Below are positions 46,545 to 57,443 of a stretch of DNA of 64,000 nt, in pieces (the first letter of the stretch is position 1; the number at the start of each line of letters is the position of its first letter). The DNA lies in the NCBI RefSeq assembly GCF_947179515.1, contig NC_067473.1:73365719-73429718 (forward strand), in the 5' to 3' direction. The translations under genes were made by a program, and so were the position numbers. The notes beneath the pieces were generated by a model. That model ran no database searches and was not told the origin of the DNA. It saw nothing but the letters and a program-made list of their open reading frames with translations. The DNA is from Apodemus sylvaticus (lineage: Eukaryota; Chordata; Mammalia; Rodentia; Muridae).

Positions 46545-46705
46545 AAAGTCAAGTGTTCAGGCCCCAGCTCAGACCCAGACAGTTCAGGATGTCTGGAGAC
46601 ATCCGGATCAGGGAATAAGCACAGCCATCACACCCCAAACCATTCTGGAATTCACACACATTTGACAACTTTCCTTTTTAGTCTATACTTCCATGTTATA
46701 TACTT
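46545..46705 (+). repeat. Duplicated block G, uninterrupted copy
   Basis: Paralogue of 35735-35798 plus 37266-37345, without the L1. It shows the pre-insertion arrangement. Confidence 0.75.
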
Positions 46706-46767
46706 GGAAAAAATGATTAGAAAAGAAAGCCTGCCTTAGTCCACACTATGCTTAGAATATGAACTTG

Positions 46768-46925
46768 ACCAGACATGGTAGCACTTGCCTTTAATCCCAG
46801 CACAAGGGAGGCAGAGGCAGGTGGATCTCTTTGATTTCTACAAAGTGGTCTACATAGTGGATTCCAGGACAGCCATAACTACATAGTAAAACCCTATCTC
46901 AAATAAACAAGCAAAAAAAAACCAC
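46768..46925 (+). mobile_element. B1 SINE, diverged
   Basis: 'gaccagacatggtagcacttgcctttaatcccagcacaagggaggcagaggcaggtgg' with an A-rich end. Confidence 0.92.
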
Positions 46926-47219
46926 ACAATAAAAGAAAACAAAAAAACCATGACCATGTTCTAAAACCACAATTCTTGTTCTGAAACGCTCCACTGTTTA
47001 AGAAGATCCACTAGACCACTGCCCATCTATTCTGCCTGTTTCCCCCGCACCGCTCTCTGTGAGGGTCCCTCTGCCGGAGGTTGGCCTTGTGCACTATATA
47101 TTCAGATGTTGATTTTTATAACCAGACATATGGTTACAGTACAGACGATGGTATGGTCAGGCATCTCTGGTGTTAATGTCATGTAAAAATTGTTTTCCAT
47201 CATCTCTATGACTGGGCAG

Positions 47220-47600
47220 AAGAGGACAGCAGAGGCGGATCAGATCCCAGCAAGAGGGTCCCAGCTAGAGAGAAGAGAAGAGAAGAGAGAGAAGGTGGAG
47301 AAAGACCATGTGGAGCCACCAGGACGTCTCACCATGAGGTCCCGATGAGAGAGCAGCCCTGAGGACACATCTGGAGCAGAGAGAGCCAAGGAGACTGAGA
47401 CGGCAAGTAACAGGGCATTTATCTGGGCACTGAGAGCCTTAGAGCATCAGAATCGCCTAGAACCTGCCCAGCAGAGTGCCAGAAGCACTCTGGTTAAGAA
47501 AAATACCATATCTCTGTGTCTTTTATTTGGGAGTTATGTGAGCTAAATGGGTGTAGAAGCTGCCTACAGGTATTTGGGAGCAAAGAGGGCACTAAAAGAA
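47220..47600 (+). repeat. Possible ERV/LTR remnant
   Basis: A purine-rich 'gagaagagaagagaag' segment is followed by 'ccatatctctgtgtcttttatttgggag', text typical of the 3' part of rodent retroviral LTRs. The ends cannot be placed. Confidence 0.3.
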
Positions 47601-47689
47601 CCCCCAAAAAATATTTCTATACCCCTGAACCTGGAGATATAATGAATCAAGCTGACGGTACACTTGGAGTTTACTGCAGGACACCAGTT

Positions 47690-47760
47690 CCTCAGAGGGT
47701 TCCTGGAGCTAAATCTTTTGTCCTGTAGTCAAATGTTGTACCTGTGACAACCTGGGCCCC
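47690..47760 (-). pseudogene. Highly diverged tRNA-Cys remnant
   Basis: The stretch 'tcttttgtcctgtagtcaaatgttgtacctgtgac' follows the order of the minus-strand tRNA-Cys text 'cctcttgatctgcagtcaaatgctctacccctgagc' with many substitutions. Flanking 'ataataaataccattt' is shared with the remnant at 40391. This is a fossil copy; alone it would be unconvincing, and the flank similarity is what supports it. Confidence 0.45.
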
Positions 47761-47929
47761 ACACTGTTACTCTGGAACCAAATAATAAATACCATTTGAG
47801 TCACATTGCAAAACCACTCTTGAAATCCATACCCACTGAACTGAAATTTGTTTCAGAAAGTTCTAATATTATAAAAAGTCTACCACATGGAAAACAGCAT
47901 CTTTTGGCCTTTTTCCTCCACATGGACTT

Positions 47930-48030
47930 TCTTTTTTTTTTTTCTTCTTTATTTACATTTTTCATTAGATATATTCTTTATTTACATTTCAAATGATTTC
48001 CCCTTTCCTGCCCCCCCTTGCCCTTTCACT
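47930..48030 (-). mobile_element. Very short L1 3' end
   Basis: T-run, then 'ctttatttacatttcaaatgatttcccctttcctgcccccccttgccc': the reverse of an L1 3'UTR end. Confidence 0.75.
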
Positions 48031-48069
48031 GACCCTCAGAAGACTATTTACACAGTCTCATCTGGGTTT

Positions 48070-48424
48070 GTTTTTATTTTATTTTGGTTTTTGTCTTTTT
48101 TTTGGTCACAGTCAAGATTTATTTCAATGAAAACGTTCAGACTAATCAAAATAGTTCTGTAGTTTCTTATAATACATAAATATTTAATGTAAAGTTTGAA
48201 AGCAAGAATCCTAACCTCTAAGAAACATATTTCTCCAAAGCGACGGCTGTTTAACAAAACACGAGGCAACATTATCTGTGAACTGCCTTACTCTTAATGA
48301 AAACTAAACTACCAGAAAGCTACTCAGCCCAAACAAACGTGGATCTGTCTGTACTTACTTCTGGGTAGCAACAGCTGTCAACTGGGCCCAGCACAAAGTT
48401 ACCTTGGGGAGTCTCGGGTGGGAG
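48070..48424 (-). pseudogene. Retrocopied mRNA 3'UTR, source not identified
   Basis: Read on the minus strand it ends with ATTGAAATAAATCTTGACTGTGACC followed by an A-rich run, that is, a polyadenylation signal and tail at the expected spacing, with no intron-like breaks. I recognise no coding part. It is interpreted as the 3' end of a processed pseudogene made by L1. Confidence 0.55.
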
Positions 48425-48570
48425 AGTGCATCAGTCACATGGGCATTTGGGAATGTCTGTGGGACATTTTCTTGATTGCTAACTGATGCAGGAAGGCATC
48501 TAATTGCTTTAGGATTCCATTAAAAGTCTTTACCAATGCTATCTGATGGTAAAACTCTATTGCTGTAGAC
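48425..48570 (+). repeat. Old repeat fragment split by L1
   Basis: 'gtgggacattttcttgattgctaactgatgcaggaaggca' recalls the repeat at 50295 ('ggggaaatgtcttagctgctaattgatataggaaggcc'). The part nearest the L1 continues at 49768. Confidence 0.5.
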
Positions 48571-48581
48571 ACCACATTCTT

Positions 48582-49756
48582 TTTTGTTTGTTTTTATTAA
48601 ATATTTTCTTTATTTACATTTCAAATGTTATCTGCTTTCCTGGCTTACCTCCCCCCAAAACCCCCTAACCCACCCCCACCCCCTGATCACCAACACAGCC
48701 ACTCCCACTTCCCTGTCCTGGCATTCCCCTATACTGGGACATCAACACCAAGGCCCTCTCCTCCCTCTGATGTCCAACAAGGTCATCCTCTGCTATATAT
48801 GCAGCCAGAGCCATGGGTCCCTCCATGTGCACTCTTTTGTTGGTGGTATAGTCTCTGGGAGCTCTGGGAATACTGGGTGGTTCCTCCTATGGACTGTAAG
48901 CTCCTTCAGTTCCTTCAGTCCTTTCTCTAGCTCCTCCATCGGGGACTCTGTGCTCAGTTCAATGGCTGGCTGAGAGTGTCCCCCTCTGTGTTTGTCATGC
49001 ACTGGCAGAGCCTCCCAGGATACAGCTATATCAGGCTCCTGTCAGCATGCACTTGTTGGCATCCACAATAGTGTCTGTGTTTTGTAACTGTATATGGGAT
49101 GAATCCCTAGGTGGGGCAGTCTCTGGATGGTCTTTCCTTCCGTCTCTGCTCCACACTTTGTCTCTGTATCTCTCCTGTGGGTATTTTGTTCCCCCTTCTA
49201 AGAAGGACCAGAATATTCATACTTTGATCTTCCTTCTTGAGCTTCATGTGGTCTGTGAGTTGTATCTTGGGTATTCTGAGCTTCTGGGCCAATATCCATT
49301 TATCAGTGAGTGAATACCATGTGTGTTCTTTTGTGATTGGGTTACCTCAGTCAGGAGGATACTTTCTAGTTCCATCCATTTGCCTAAGAACTTCATAAAT
49401 TCATAATTCATTAATAGCTGAGTGTTCCATTGTATAAATGTACCACATTTTCTGTATCCATTCCTCTGTTGAGGGACATCTGGGTTCTTTCCAGCTTCTG
49501 ACTATTATAAATAAGGCTGCTATGAACATAGTGGAGTATGTGTCCTTATTACATGCTGGGAAATCCTCTGGGTATATGCCCAGGAGTCGTATAGCTGGAT
49601 TCTCCACCAATTTTCTCAGGAACTTCCAAAATGATTTCCAGAGTGGCTGTACCAGCTTGCAATCCCACCATCAGTGGAGAAGTATTCCTCTTTCTCCACA
49701 TCCTCGTCAGCACCTACTGTCACCTGAGTTTTTGATATTAGCCATTCTGACTGAAT
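48582..49756 (-). mobile_element. 5'-truncated L1 with 11-bp target-site duplication
   Basis: Minus strand: poly(T) left end ('ttttttgtttgtttttatt'), 3'UTR, then the reversed C-terminal ORF2 (IVRSWKEPRCPSTEEW at about 49490). It is flanked by ACCACATTCTT at 48571-48581 and 49757-49767. Frames are broken. Confidence 0.92.
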
Positions 49757-49767
49757 ACCACATTCTT

Positions 49768-50120
49768 AGTTACAGAACATGGAGAAATCAACCTGGTATT
49801 CACCTGGAAGCTTCATTCTATTGGATGCTAGAAGGTCCTCTGCAAGCTCCTGGAAGAGGAAGGTAATCATAAGTCTTACCCATCTGTGAATTGTGTGAAC
49901 TACAGTACCAACAGCCTGATGAGGTGCCCACTGGTGCAGTGGGGGCATGATGTCATGGGGAACCAACCACTTTCTCCTCGAATGTAAGTTCCACTCCACA
50001 AGATGAAACCTGTAACTAGTGCCATTACTGGCCAACTGCCTTTAGCTAGCTAGACAGGTCATAGGCCTAAGGGAGAACTTGCTACTATTATATTGCTAAA
50101 TAAATTTAGTATTAAACCAA
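49768..50120 (-). repeat. Old L1 (Lx-like) 3'UTR fragment
   Basis: 'ggggcatgatgtcatggggaaccaaccactttctcctcgaatgtaagttccactccacaag'. It is related in reverse to 22290-22400. Confidence 0.45.
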
Positions 50121-50294
50121 CTTCTAATGACTTCTAATACCTATAGATACATCAGACTTTTAAGGTATTGGAATTTTTAAATACTCTGGGACTCTTAAAC
50201 TTGTATTTTATATCATGATGTTAATATGACATCTTGGAGATAAATAAAAGAAAGGTGATGTGTTCATGTATCAGGTTGCCAAGGTGTGAAGTCT

Positions 50295-50645
50295 CCTAGC
50301 TTTAGCTGTCAACTTGACTCAATCTAGAGTTATCTGAGGCAATTTCAGCTGGGGAATGCCTCAACCAGATTAGCTTGTGGGGAAATGTCTTAGCTGCTAA
50401 TTGATATAGGAAGGCCAATTCCATTGTTGAGGGGTACCTATCCCTAGGCAGAAAGTCCTGGGCTGTACTGAGAAGCTAGCTGAGCAGGAGCTAGAGAGCG
50501 AGCCAGTATGCAGTGTTCCTCCACAGCTTCTATTTCAGTTCCTGCTTGAATTCCTCCATTTCTTGTAGTCTCAATACCTCTCTAGCCCCAGCTGATTTTA
50601 GTCAGACCATTTTATCACAGCAAGAGAGAGAAAACTAAGACATAT
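50295..50645 (+). repeat. Rodent URR1-like repeat
   Basis: Starts 'gctgtcaacttgactcaatctagagttatctgagg', ends 'tttatcacagcaagagagagaaaactaagaca'. I recognise it as a common rodent repeat; the hAT/URR1 name is from memory. Confidence 0.6.
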
Positions 50646-50796
50646 ATTTTCCATGTTTGTTTTTAACGTATCATAAATCCACTGGTAACTAAGGCTTCTT
50701 TCAAGTATAGAGTTTCTAATAGTAAAAATATTTCCAACATTAAAAGTGTTTAATATTTCTAATATTTAAAATGTTATAAATGTATTTTCTTGGAAG

Positions 50797-50868
50797 CAGA
50801 TGAAGCACGGTGGTAGAGCACTTGGCAAACAATCACAAGGCCCTGGGATCTATTCCCAGCACCCTACA
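50797..50868 (+). mobile_element. ID-like SINE (tRNA-derived), diverged
   Basis: 'gatgaagcacggtggtagagcacttggcaaacaatcacaaggccctgggatctattcccagcac' has an A-box-like and a B-box-like segment as in rodent ID/B-type SINEs. Confidence 0.7.
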
Positions 50869-51142
50869 TACTCTCACAAAATACACATTGTATATGTGAA
50901 TGCATGTTTATGTGTGCATGTGCACATGCCTTTAAATCTACCTTCTATGCATTTGAACATCTACCCTTGGAAATCCATTGCTCTAAGGTGAGCAATGATT
51001 CCCTGTGCTGGCTGATGGATCACAAAACAGCCATGACTCAATTTTCTAACTCCCTAGCTGTAATTTTCTCCAACACAAACAAGAGCCATAGTTCTAAGAG
51101 GAAGACGCAAGGCACAAAGATCATTGATCGAAAACCTGTTAT

Positions 51143-51532
51143 TGAAAGGGTTAACTCAGGAACTTTGGAAAGGTCAGGAACACTTGCCCCTCCCAGAAAG
51201 GCAGGTGTTCCCCCCTCCCAGAAGAGAGGCTAAATTACTTCCTCAGCCCACAAGAAGGTCCCTGCGGCTAGGAAAGGCTAAAGTCTGTTGACCACCTACC
51301 TCATCCCCTAACAACCAATTCGTTGTTTAAAGGTTTAAATTAACACTGTTTAAAGGTGACACTGTTCTGCCAATCACATTGTGCCTAATGGTGGCTTCCC
51401 TGAGAACTGTATAAAAGGCCCACACAGCCAGGGGCATTTGTGGTTGTTCTGTCTCCATGTGCAGGGCGGCCCCAGTGTGCTGGATATTAAATAAAAATCC
51501 TCTTGCTTTTTGCATCGATCCCGGGTCTTACA
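51143..51532 (+). mobile_element. Solo retroviral LTR (gammaretrovirus-like), 390 bp
   Basis: Begins TGAAAGGG and ends GGGTCTTACA, with TTAT directly before (51139-51142) and after (51533-51536). A TATA box (TATAAAAGG, about 51410) and an AATAAA signal (51490-51495) stand at the expected U3 and R positions. No gag/pol/env follows, so only the LTR remains after recombination. A remnant promoter could still act. Confidence 0.85.
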
Positions 51533-51670
51533 TTATCAAGCTTCAAGGACCCATCAGATTGTCATTACACTATATCCACCCAGCTGTGCGCACTGGTCCA
51601 CACTGCTTTAGACTGCTTTGTTCTAGAACATATGATAACATAAATAAACATTTGTTTATTTAGTTAGTTG

Positions 51671-51807
51671 TTTTTAAATCTCTAGTTCTGTATCCCTGAC
51701 TTTCCTGGCCCTCACTATGTAGATCAGGTTGGCCTCAAATTTGTAGAGATCTGTCTGTCTCTGCTTCCCAAGTGCTGGGATTTAAGGAATTCATCACCAT
51801 GCCTGAC
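51671..51807 (-). mobile_element. Old B1 SINE
   Basis: 'gactttcctggccctcactatgtagatcaggttggcctcaaatttg...tgcttcccaagtgctgggatttaagg'. It is strongly diverged. Confidence 0.85.
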
Positions 51808-51835
51808 TAGGTTCACATTTTAAAAGCTTGTTTCT

Positions 51836-52066
51836 GGGGCTGGAGAGGTGGCTCCGCTGTTTAACAGCACTGGCTGCTCTTGCGGAGAACACATATTGGT
51901 TCCACACGGTGGCTCACAGCTGTCCTGAACTCCAGTTCCAGGAGACCTGACACACTCTTCTGACCAACCTGCGCACCAGGCACACATGTGATATACATAC
52001 AGACATGCAAGCAAATACTTATACTCCTATACTTAAGATAAAAGAAACACATATTTTTTTAAAAAC
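51836..52066 (+). mobile_element. B2 SINE
   Basis: 'ggggctggagaggtggctccgctgtttaacagcactggctgctcttgcggag' tRNA-related head, 'cacggtggctcacagctgtcctgaactccagttcc' body and A/T-rich tail. Confidence 0.95.
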
Positions 52067-52357
52067 CTTACGTCTTAGTTTAGTTGGTTACTAAGCAGTT
52101 TCTCTATACATGAGTTCATGTTCTGTATGGAATAGGTATATACAAATGAGTGCACATGTGGTTATTCATTTGAGTTGTGAGGAATCCCGTGGCTGAAGTA
52201 CATTGGGTTGTTTCCTAACAGTGCAATGCTGACATGCACTTACCCACCATCCTCTCCACAGTGGAGTGGAGGCAAGGCACATAAGGTCTGGCATGCACAG
52301 CGGCAGGCTATTCCAGATGGGAATAACAGATACAGCTGCTTAAAGAAAAAAAGAACC

Positions 52358-52512
52358 GCCGGGCGGTGGTGGCGCACACCTTTAAACTTGGGAGGCAGAG
52401 GCAGGTGTATTTCTGAGTTTGAGGCCAACCTGGTCTACAGGGTGAGTTCCAGGACAGCCAGGGCTACATAGAGAAACCCTGTTATGAAAAAGAAAAAAAA
52501 AGAAAAAGAAGG
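52358..52512 (+). mobile_element. B1 SINE with 11-bp target-site duplication
   Basis: 'gccgggcggtggtggcgcacacctttaaacttgggaggcagaggcagg' head and an A-rich tail. AAAAAAGAACC is at 52347-52357 and 52513-52523. Confidence 0.95.
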
Positions 52513-52817
52513 AAAAAAGAACCAAAGTTGAGGAAAATGTTAAAGAACAAAATAGTATACAGCACAAAATAAGACCTTTTACATTTTGAAAAAAGTTAAC
52601 AGGGAGAATCCAGACCACTTCAAATTGAATATCAGAACACCAATTCCACCTCTTCCCAGGGAGAATTAGTAGACAGACAAGAACAATCAAGAAAACCTAA
52701 GAGTGCTAAGAAAGCAGTTGTCCCTGGAAGATGCTGGTGCAGTGGTTATACACGTTGAATGTACAAGCATGTGCAGATGCTCCCAACCTGAGCAAAGGTT
52801 AAGAACACAGGTGACAT

Positions 52818-52870
52818 GCTGGGTGACATGGGCTGGGTGACATGGGCTGGGTGACATGGGCTGGGTGACG
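52818..52870 (+). repeat. 14-bp minisatellite (GGGCTGGGTGACAT)n
   Basis: About four near-perfect copies in tandem; the last ends in GACGG. Confidence 0.9.
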
Positions 52871-53436
52871 GAAGCTCCTGGGAAGCCCCACAGTGATGTT
52901 TCTCGTCATCATGGTGCACGGGCTACTGGAATGCTGTTACTGTGTGGGGGCCCGCCCCAGGATATTCTGATTTATTTGGACTGGATGAAGCCTGGGAAAG
53001 GAAACTTTTCTAAATTCACGCTCCTAATGTATATTTGGAGTTTAAAGCCTCACCATGTGCTGGGTCTGGAAAACCAAAATGTTTCCTAGTTTCCACTAAG
53101 AAAGAAGAACTTGAAATTCCAGCATCTACTTCAGTGATTAGAAGTAATGGTGACCATGCAGACAGTGCCTGCCCTTGAGCACGAACATCTGAGCTGAAAT
53201 CTCAAGCCCCATTCAAAAACAAAAACAAAAAATAAAACAAAACAAACAAACAAAAACCCATGGGGAAGTGTAGTGAGCCTATAATCCCATGCAAAGGAAG
53301 ACAAAGATGAGAGAGAAAGAAGCTAGAATGTCTGGGAGCAGCTTGCTGGCCACCTAGTCTAGTGATAGTGCAGTGAGAGGACATGTCTCAAAAAACAAAG
53401 TAGAGGCCAACCCCTGACACAAGCAAATATACAAGT

Positions 53437-53516
53437 AGGGGAAACCTGGATATGAACTAGAGACCTCTTGTTCTGCAGTCAAACGCCAATGCTCTACTCC
53501 TGAGAGGTATACCCCT
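53437..53516 (-). pseudogene. Decayed tRNA-Cys with small insertions
   Basis: On the minus strand it matches tRNA-Cys through the anticodon region (TCTTGTTCTGCAGTCAAA on the plus strand) and both ends (AGGGGAAACCTGGAT, GGTATACCCCT). About six extra bases sit between the anticodon stem and D arm and about two more near position 8-9, and the T arm is altered. The length is about 80 bp instead of 72. The spacing between A and B boxes and the fold are disrupted, so it is taken as inactive. Confidence 0.75.
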
Positions 53517-53959
53517 CCTGCTTACATGGAGGTCAGTTAACACCTTTCACTCCTACAGCCATACCCACATCCCTTGCAACCTATTTATTGACACTACAGG
53601 ACGGAGATCTCAGGAGCACCAACTCATCTGTCTTTGCTGTGACCCAAAGACAGGGCCACTTTCCTGGAAGGCCTACAGCTGTGTCTCCCCACAAACCCCC
53701 AGGGCCAGCTTTGATGTGTTTGCTAGAATGGTCCTTAGAGTCAAAGCCAAAGGCCATCATGATGAAGACTTACAAATAGAAACTGCATAGGCTGAGGTTT
53801 CTGTCATGTCACACATGATGACAAAGCCAAGCCTGACCGGCCTGGGCCAATACACAGAGGCCATGGCACTTCCTACATAACTGCAGACTAGGACATATGA
53901 GGACAGCTCCAATTTTCTCCTCAGCTAATATAGATAAGTATAATGGACAATGAACTCCT

Positions 53960-54420
53960 CAAAGAAATAGTCAAAGGCAGATTTGGAATTTCCCAGTGCA
54001 GATACCTGTGGATAGCCTTTTGGGTGCCACCTGGCAGGAATCTGACATTAGGGCATGACAAAGAAGTAAGTTTAGGCAGGTACCTGACATTGGCCAAGGA
54101 CAAGGATGGAAGAATCTGATTTTAGGGTAGAACAAAGAAGTAGGCTCAGACATCTTGATCTTAGAAACAGAGATCACCGAGCGATCACAGGGCTTTGTGT
54201 TTACTGCCATGCTTGTTCCTTGACTAGTGTCCTGCTTGATTCCTCATGGTACTACCCCCCCTTAATACCTGCATGTAATTAAAATGGTATAAAAGCGGAT
54301 TGGAGGAAATAAACCTGCCTCAGCCTCAGAACTGGCGGGGGTCATGCCATAGCTTTGTCTAACTCTCTTCTTTCTTTTTAACCCTCACTCCTGCGCTGGA
54401 GAACCTGTTGACTGACTGAG
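53960..54420 (+). mobile_element. ERV LTR-like segment
   Basis: TATAAAAGC at about 54292 and AATAAACC at about 54309 precede 'tgcctcagcctcagaactggcgggggtc', typical of rodent class II LTRs. An imperfect repeat in U3 ('gaatctgacattagggcatgacaaagaagtaag' against 'gaatctgattttagggtagaacaaagaagtagg') starts near 54040 and 54113. Outer ends are not determined, and no viral genes are present. Confidence 0.6.
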
Positions 54421-54589
54421 CAGATTTGGCACCTCCCAGAGTGTGAAAGGTCAGATACCAACATAGATCATGACCAGGACCCACTACCAGCAACAAACCG
54501 CACTTAACTCAGATCTGCTGGGCAGTGGGCAAAGCCCTACCCATCTACAAAAGCTCCCTTAGTACTACCATGTCACCCCTCAGTCAACC

Positions 54590-54700
54590 AAGGGCTTGTT
54601 CTCTCCCTCTCCCTCTCCCACCCCTCTTCTTTCCCCCTCCCTTCCTCCCTTTCCTCCCCCCTCTACTCCACCCTATCTTTTTCCTCTTAAGGAAGTTTCT
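54590..54700 (+). repeat. CT-rich polypyrimidine tract
   Basis: TCTCCCTCTCCC...CTTCCTCCCTTTCC run of about 90 bp. Confidence 0.9.
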
Positions 54701-55109
54701 TTTTCTACCCACAGGCTTCTCCTTCGGAATCCCAGCCTCCTTCCCCTGAGGTGACCCAGGAGCCTCTCTGCTTGCCTAGCCTGAGAGATGGAGGGATGCT
54801 GCCCTCTGCATGGAGTTCTACAGGCCCATTGAAGTTCTCTGCTTCTCTCCCATCAGCAGCAGGACACACTGCCAAGCACTGTGGAAAGAATATGTGAGGC
54901 TGTGAGAGTCCAAAGACCTCCATGGGAGCGGGGGAGGGGAGATGCAGTCTGTAGCCAGGAGGTGAGGGCTGAGCAGCAGACAGCCTGGGGCCCAGCACAG
55001 CAACACTGAGAGAAGGGTACAGCCTCCAGCCCCATAGATAGGAGCTGTCAGTAAGAGACAGCCTGTGTCGTCCCAGGAAGGAGGAAGAACTGAGCTCTTA
55101 AGGAAGGAC

Positions 55110-55160
55110 AAATGGAAACCCAGGAGAAAGAAAACCAACCCTGGCACCTTCAGCTGACTG
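55110..55160 (+). repeat. Duplicated block H, copy 2
   Basis: Diverged match to 42925-42970. Confidence 0.45.
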
Positions 55161-55189
55161 ATATGTTCAGCCCCATATATGTAGTATTC

Positions 55190-55600
55190 TTTTCTTTTTC
55201 TTTTTTCTTTTTGCAGTTGAAAGAACCTTTATTTGTATTGACAGGTGACTATAAATTAAGGAAAATATTAGTTCAATTAATCACTGCATTGTCAAAAACT
55301 TTCCAAAGCACCATAAACTAATTTTAAAATACAGTCTATTGGTCAGAACAAGCCCATAAAAGTTATTAATTTAAAAATATCAGAAGTTAAAGATTGTGGT
55401 CCTATCAGTCTCACATATTCAAGCTTAAAATATAATTGTCAGCCCACAGAAAGGCACACTCCCTTAGAATAGCATCCTCCAAACAAGTGACAGGAACATG
55501 AGGAATTCCTGACACCCTTTGTCTATACTGCTTTTGATAAAAGTTCCCCAAACAAAGCACAGAATTTTAATAAATTGAAGCTATCTCCACTTTCTTTTGC
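55190..55600 (-). pseudogene. Retrocopied mRNA 3'UTR, source not identified
   Basis: On the minus strand the end reads CAAATAAAGGTTCTTTCAACTGC and then an A-rich run, giving a polyadenylation signal 15-20 nt before the tail. The AT-rich sequence upstream resembles a 3'UTR and has no coding frame. It is interpreted as an L1-made processed fragment. Confidence 0.5.
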
Positions 55601-55659
55601 AGTGCTAGGATCAAACCCATGGCCTCACACATTCCAGGACAACACACACCTCCAATCTT

Positions 55660-55800
55660 AAAATTTATTTTTTATTTTACAAAATTATTTGTATGGGTGC
55701 CTGCATGTGTATCTGTGCAGCACATTCCTGCAGTGCCCATGGAGATAAGGCTGTCAGAGCCTCTAGATCATCTATAACTTAGGTAACTGACCCCCATGAT
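55660..55800 (-). mobile_element. Partial B3-type SINE
   Basis: 'ttttattttacaaaattatttgtatgggtgcctgcatgtgtatctgtgcagca' and 'gtgcccatggagataaggctgtcagagcc' match the B2/B3 3' half reversed. The tRNA-like end is missing. Confidence 0.65.
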
Positions 55801-56214
55801 CTATCGTCTCATTACATTCATCACCTCCTTACTAGGCTGAGAAACAGCAGGAAGATGATAGTTTGACTTTATGTTTATTTCTGCCCTTCAAGTGTCACAA
55901 AGTTCTCAGAGAAGGAAGCTCTTCTGTGGTCTGGAAATAGAAAAGTGTTTCAGCAGCAAAGGCTTCAAACTGTCAAATTTAGTGAAAACTTTCCTTAAGT
56001 GGCCCACAATGACCTGCTCTTGAGCTAGGTCACTGGACTCCTGAGGTTTCAATGGAGTTCTTCAAAGAAAGAATCATTGACTGGGAGGAGCTCCTTCTAA
56101 TCCACACTGGCACCAATCTTCACAGGACTTCCGTGCTCCTGGGTAGGAGGAGCTTCCAAAGGAAAATAGGAGCTGTGTAGGTCACACGAAGGTCCTCTGC
56201 CTTAGTCAGCGATA

Positions 56215-57400
56215 CCTCTAGAAACGCTGGCAGAAGCAGGAACAAAATAAAGTCAGTACAAACTTAAGAGGCTTAGAGGAGCCTGGCAGTGTATGGGGAT
56301 TTAACTGGACATCGAGCAGGCAAGGCTTGAAGTTTTGCACTCTTCTTGTTGAAGGTTTTGGCCACTTTGAAGGACAATCATCATCTCCTCCACTCTTCTT
56401 TTGAGTCCAAGCCATCACTTGCCAATCCACAGGGAGGCCCAGCAGGCACAGCTCACATCCCACAGCCACGGCTATTGTCCCATTTCGAGCTTGGCTAGAG
56501 ACCCATGCCAAGTGGCAATCACTGGCACGACTGCCACTTAGGCTCTTGAGACCTTCTCTTACACTACAGTACGGGTGTGTCTGGGCGCTCTGTTGAAGGG
56601 TCTTGATGAAAAAGAAAAGCTGACAAATCTCTCTCATAAAAGATGAGTGCCAAATCAATTCAGAATGGACTGTGCCAGGGTGGACAGAACATGTTGTGTC
56701 ACTCTAGAGTCTTTCAGCCTCCTGGCCAGCTCCTTCATGATGAGTCTGTTGCCTGGGGCCATGAGCAAGACCTGCACTGTAGAACTTTTCACCCTGCAGG
56801 CTATGGAAATGGATCCTTCCAGACGGTGTGCCAAAAAAAAAGACACGGTGACCACCCTTGATGGGCTGGTTCCCACGGCGTTCCAAGCAGCAAATGTGTC
56901 AAGAGGAAGTAACGCAGGTGGTTGATTGCTCTGTGCATGTCAACGCCATCTGCAGTCTTAGAGTAGGGGCAGGCACATCATCATGCCCACATTGGTGACT
57001 AGAAGGTGCAGAGGCTTTTCCTCAGCTAAGGAAATATGGCAAAGGCTTGAACAGACTTGGGATCAGCTAGGTCCACTTTCCATACCAGGACCTGACTGTC
57101 CCCTGTGGCGTTTTGTATCTCACTAGCCACCACTTCCCCCGTTTGCACATCCCAGCAAACTAAATACAGACAGGCTCCTCTCTGGGCCAGGTCTTTAGCT
57201 GTCTCCTTCCCAATGCCTTGCTTAGCACCGGTAACCATGGCTACCTTCCCAGGAAGCTGGACGTTAGAGTGTATACCCCACTAGATAGCATTTCCCTGAT
57301 TTTGGGCGTGGCCAGGGACAGGATGATGGGAACAGAGAGCAGTAGCAGGAACCCAGCCATCTCAGCACCACCGAAGCACAGTGGAAGATGAAACCTGCAC
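56215..57400 (-). pseudogene. Rdh11-ps: Processed pseudogene of retinol dehydrogenase 11
   Basis: Minus-strand, intronless copy spanning the whole coding region of the short-chain dehydrogenase RDH11, which in its source gene reduces retinal/oxidises retinol at the ER membrane. It starts with an ATG at 57360 and an N-terminal membrane anchor (MAGFLLLLS...). A frameshift precedes the cofactor motif TGAKQGIG (about 57225), followed by QRGACLYLVC and DLADPKS. It continues through GRIHFHSLQGEKFYSAGLA (about 56815) to LLGLPVDW (about 56425). The catalytic Tyr-x-x-x-Lys segment is changed and shifted out of frame, and stops and small indels occur throughout. The normal stop codon position is substituted. 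No clear poly(A) or target-site repeat could be fixed. It is not functional as an enzyme. Confidence 0.9.
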
Positions 57401-57443
57401 AATGCCACAGGCTCCTGGATATTTTTGGAATAAAAGAATCACT

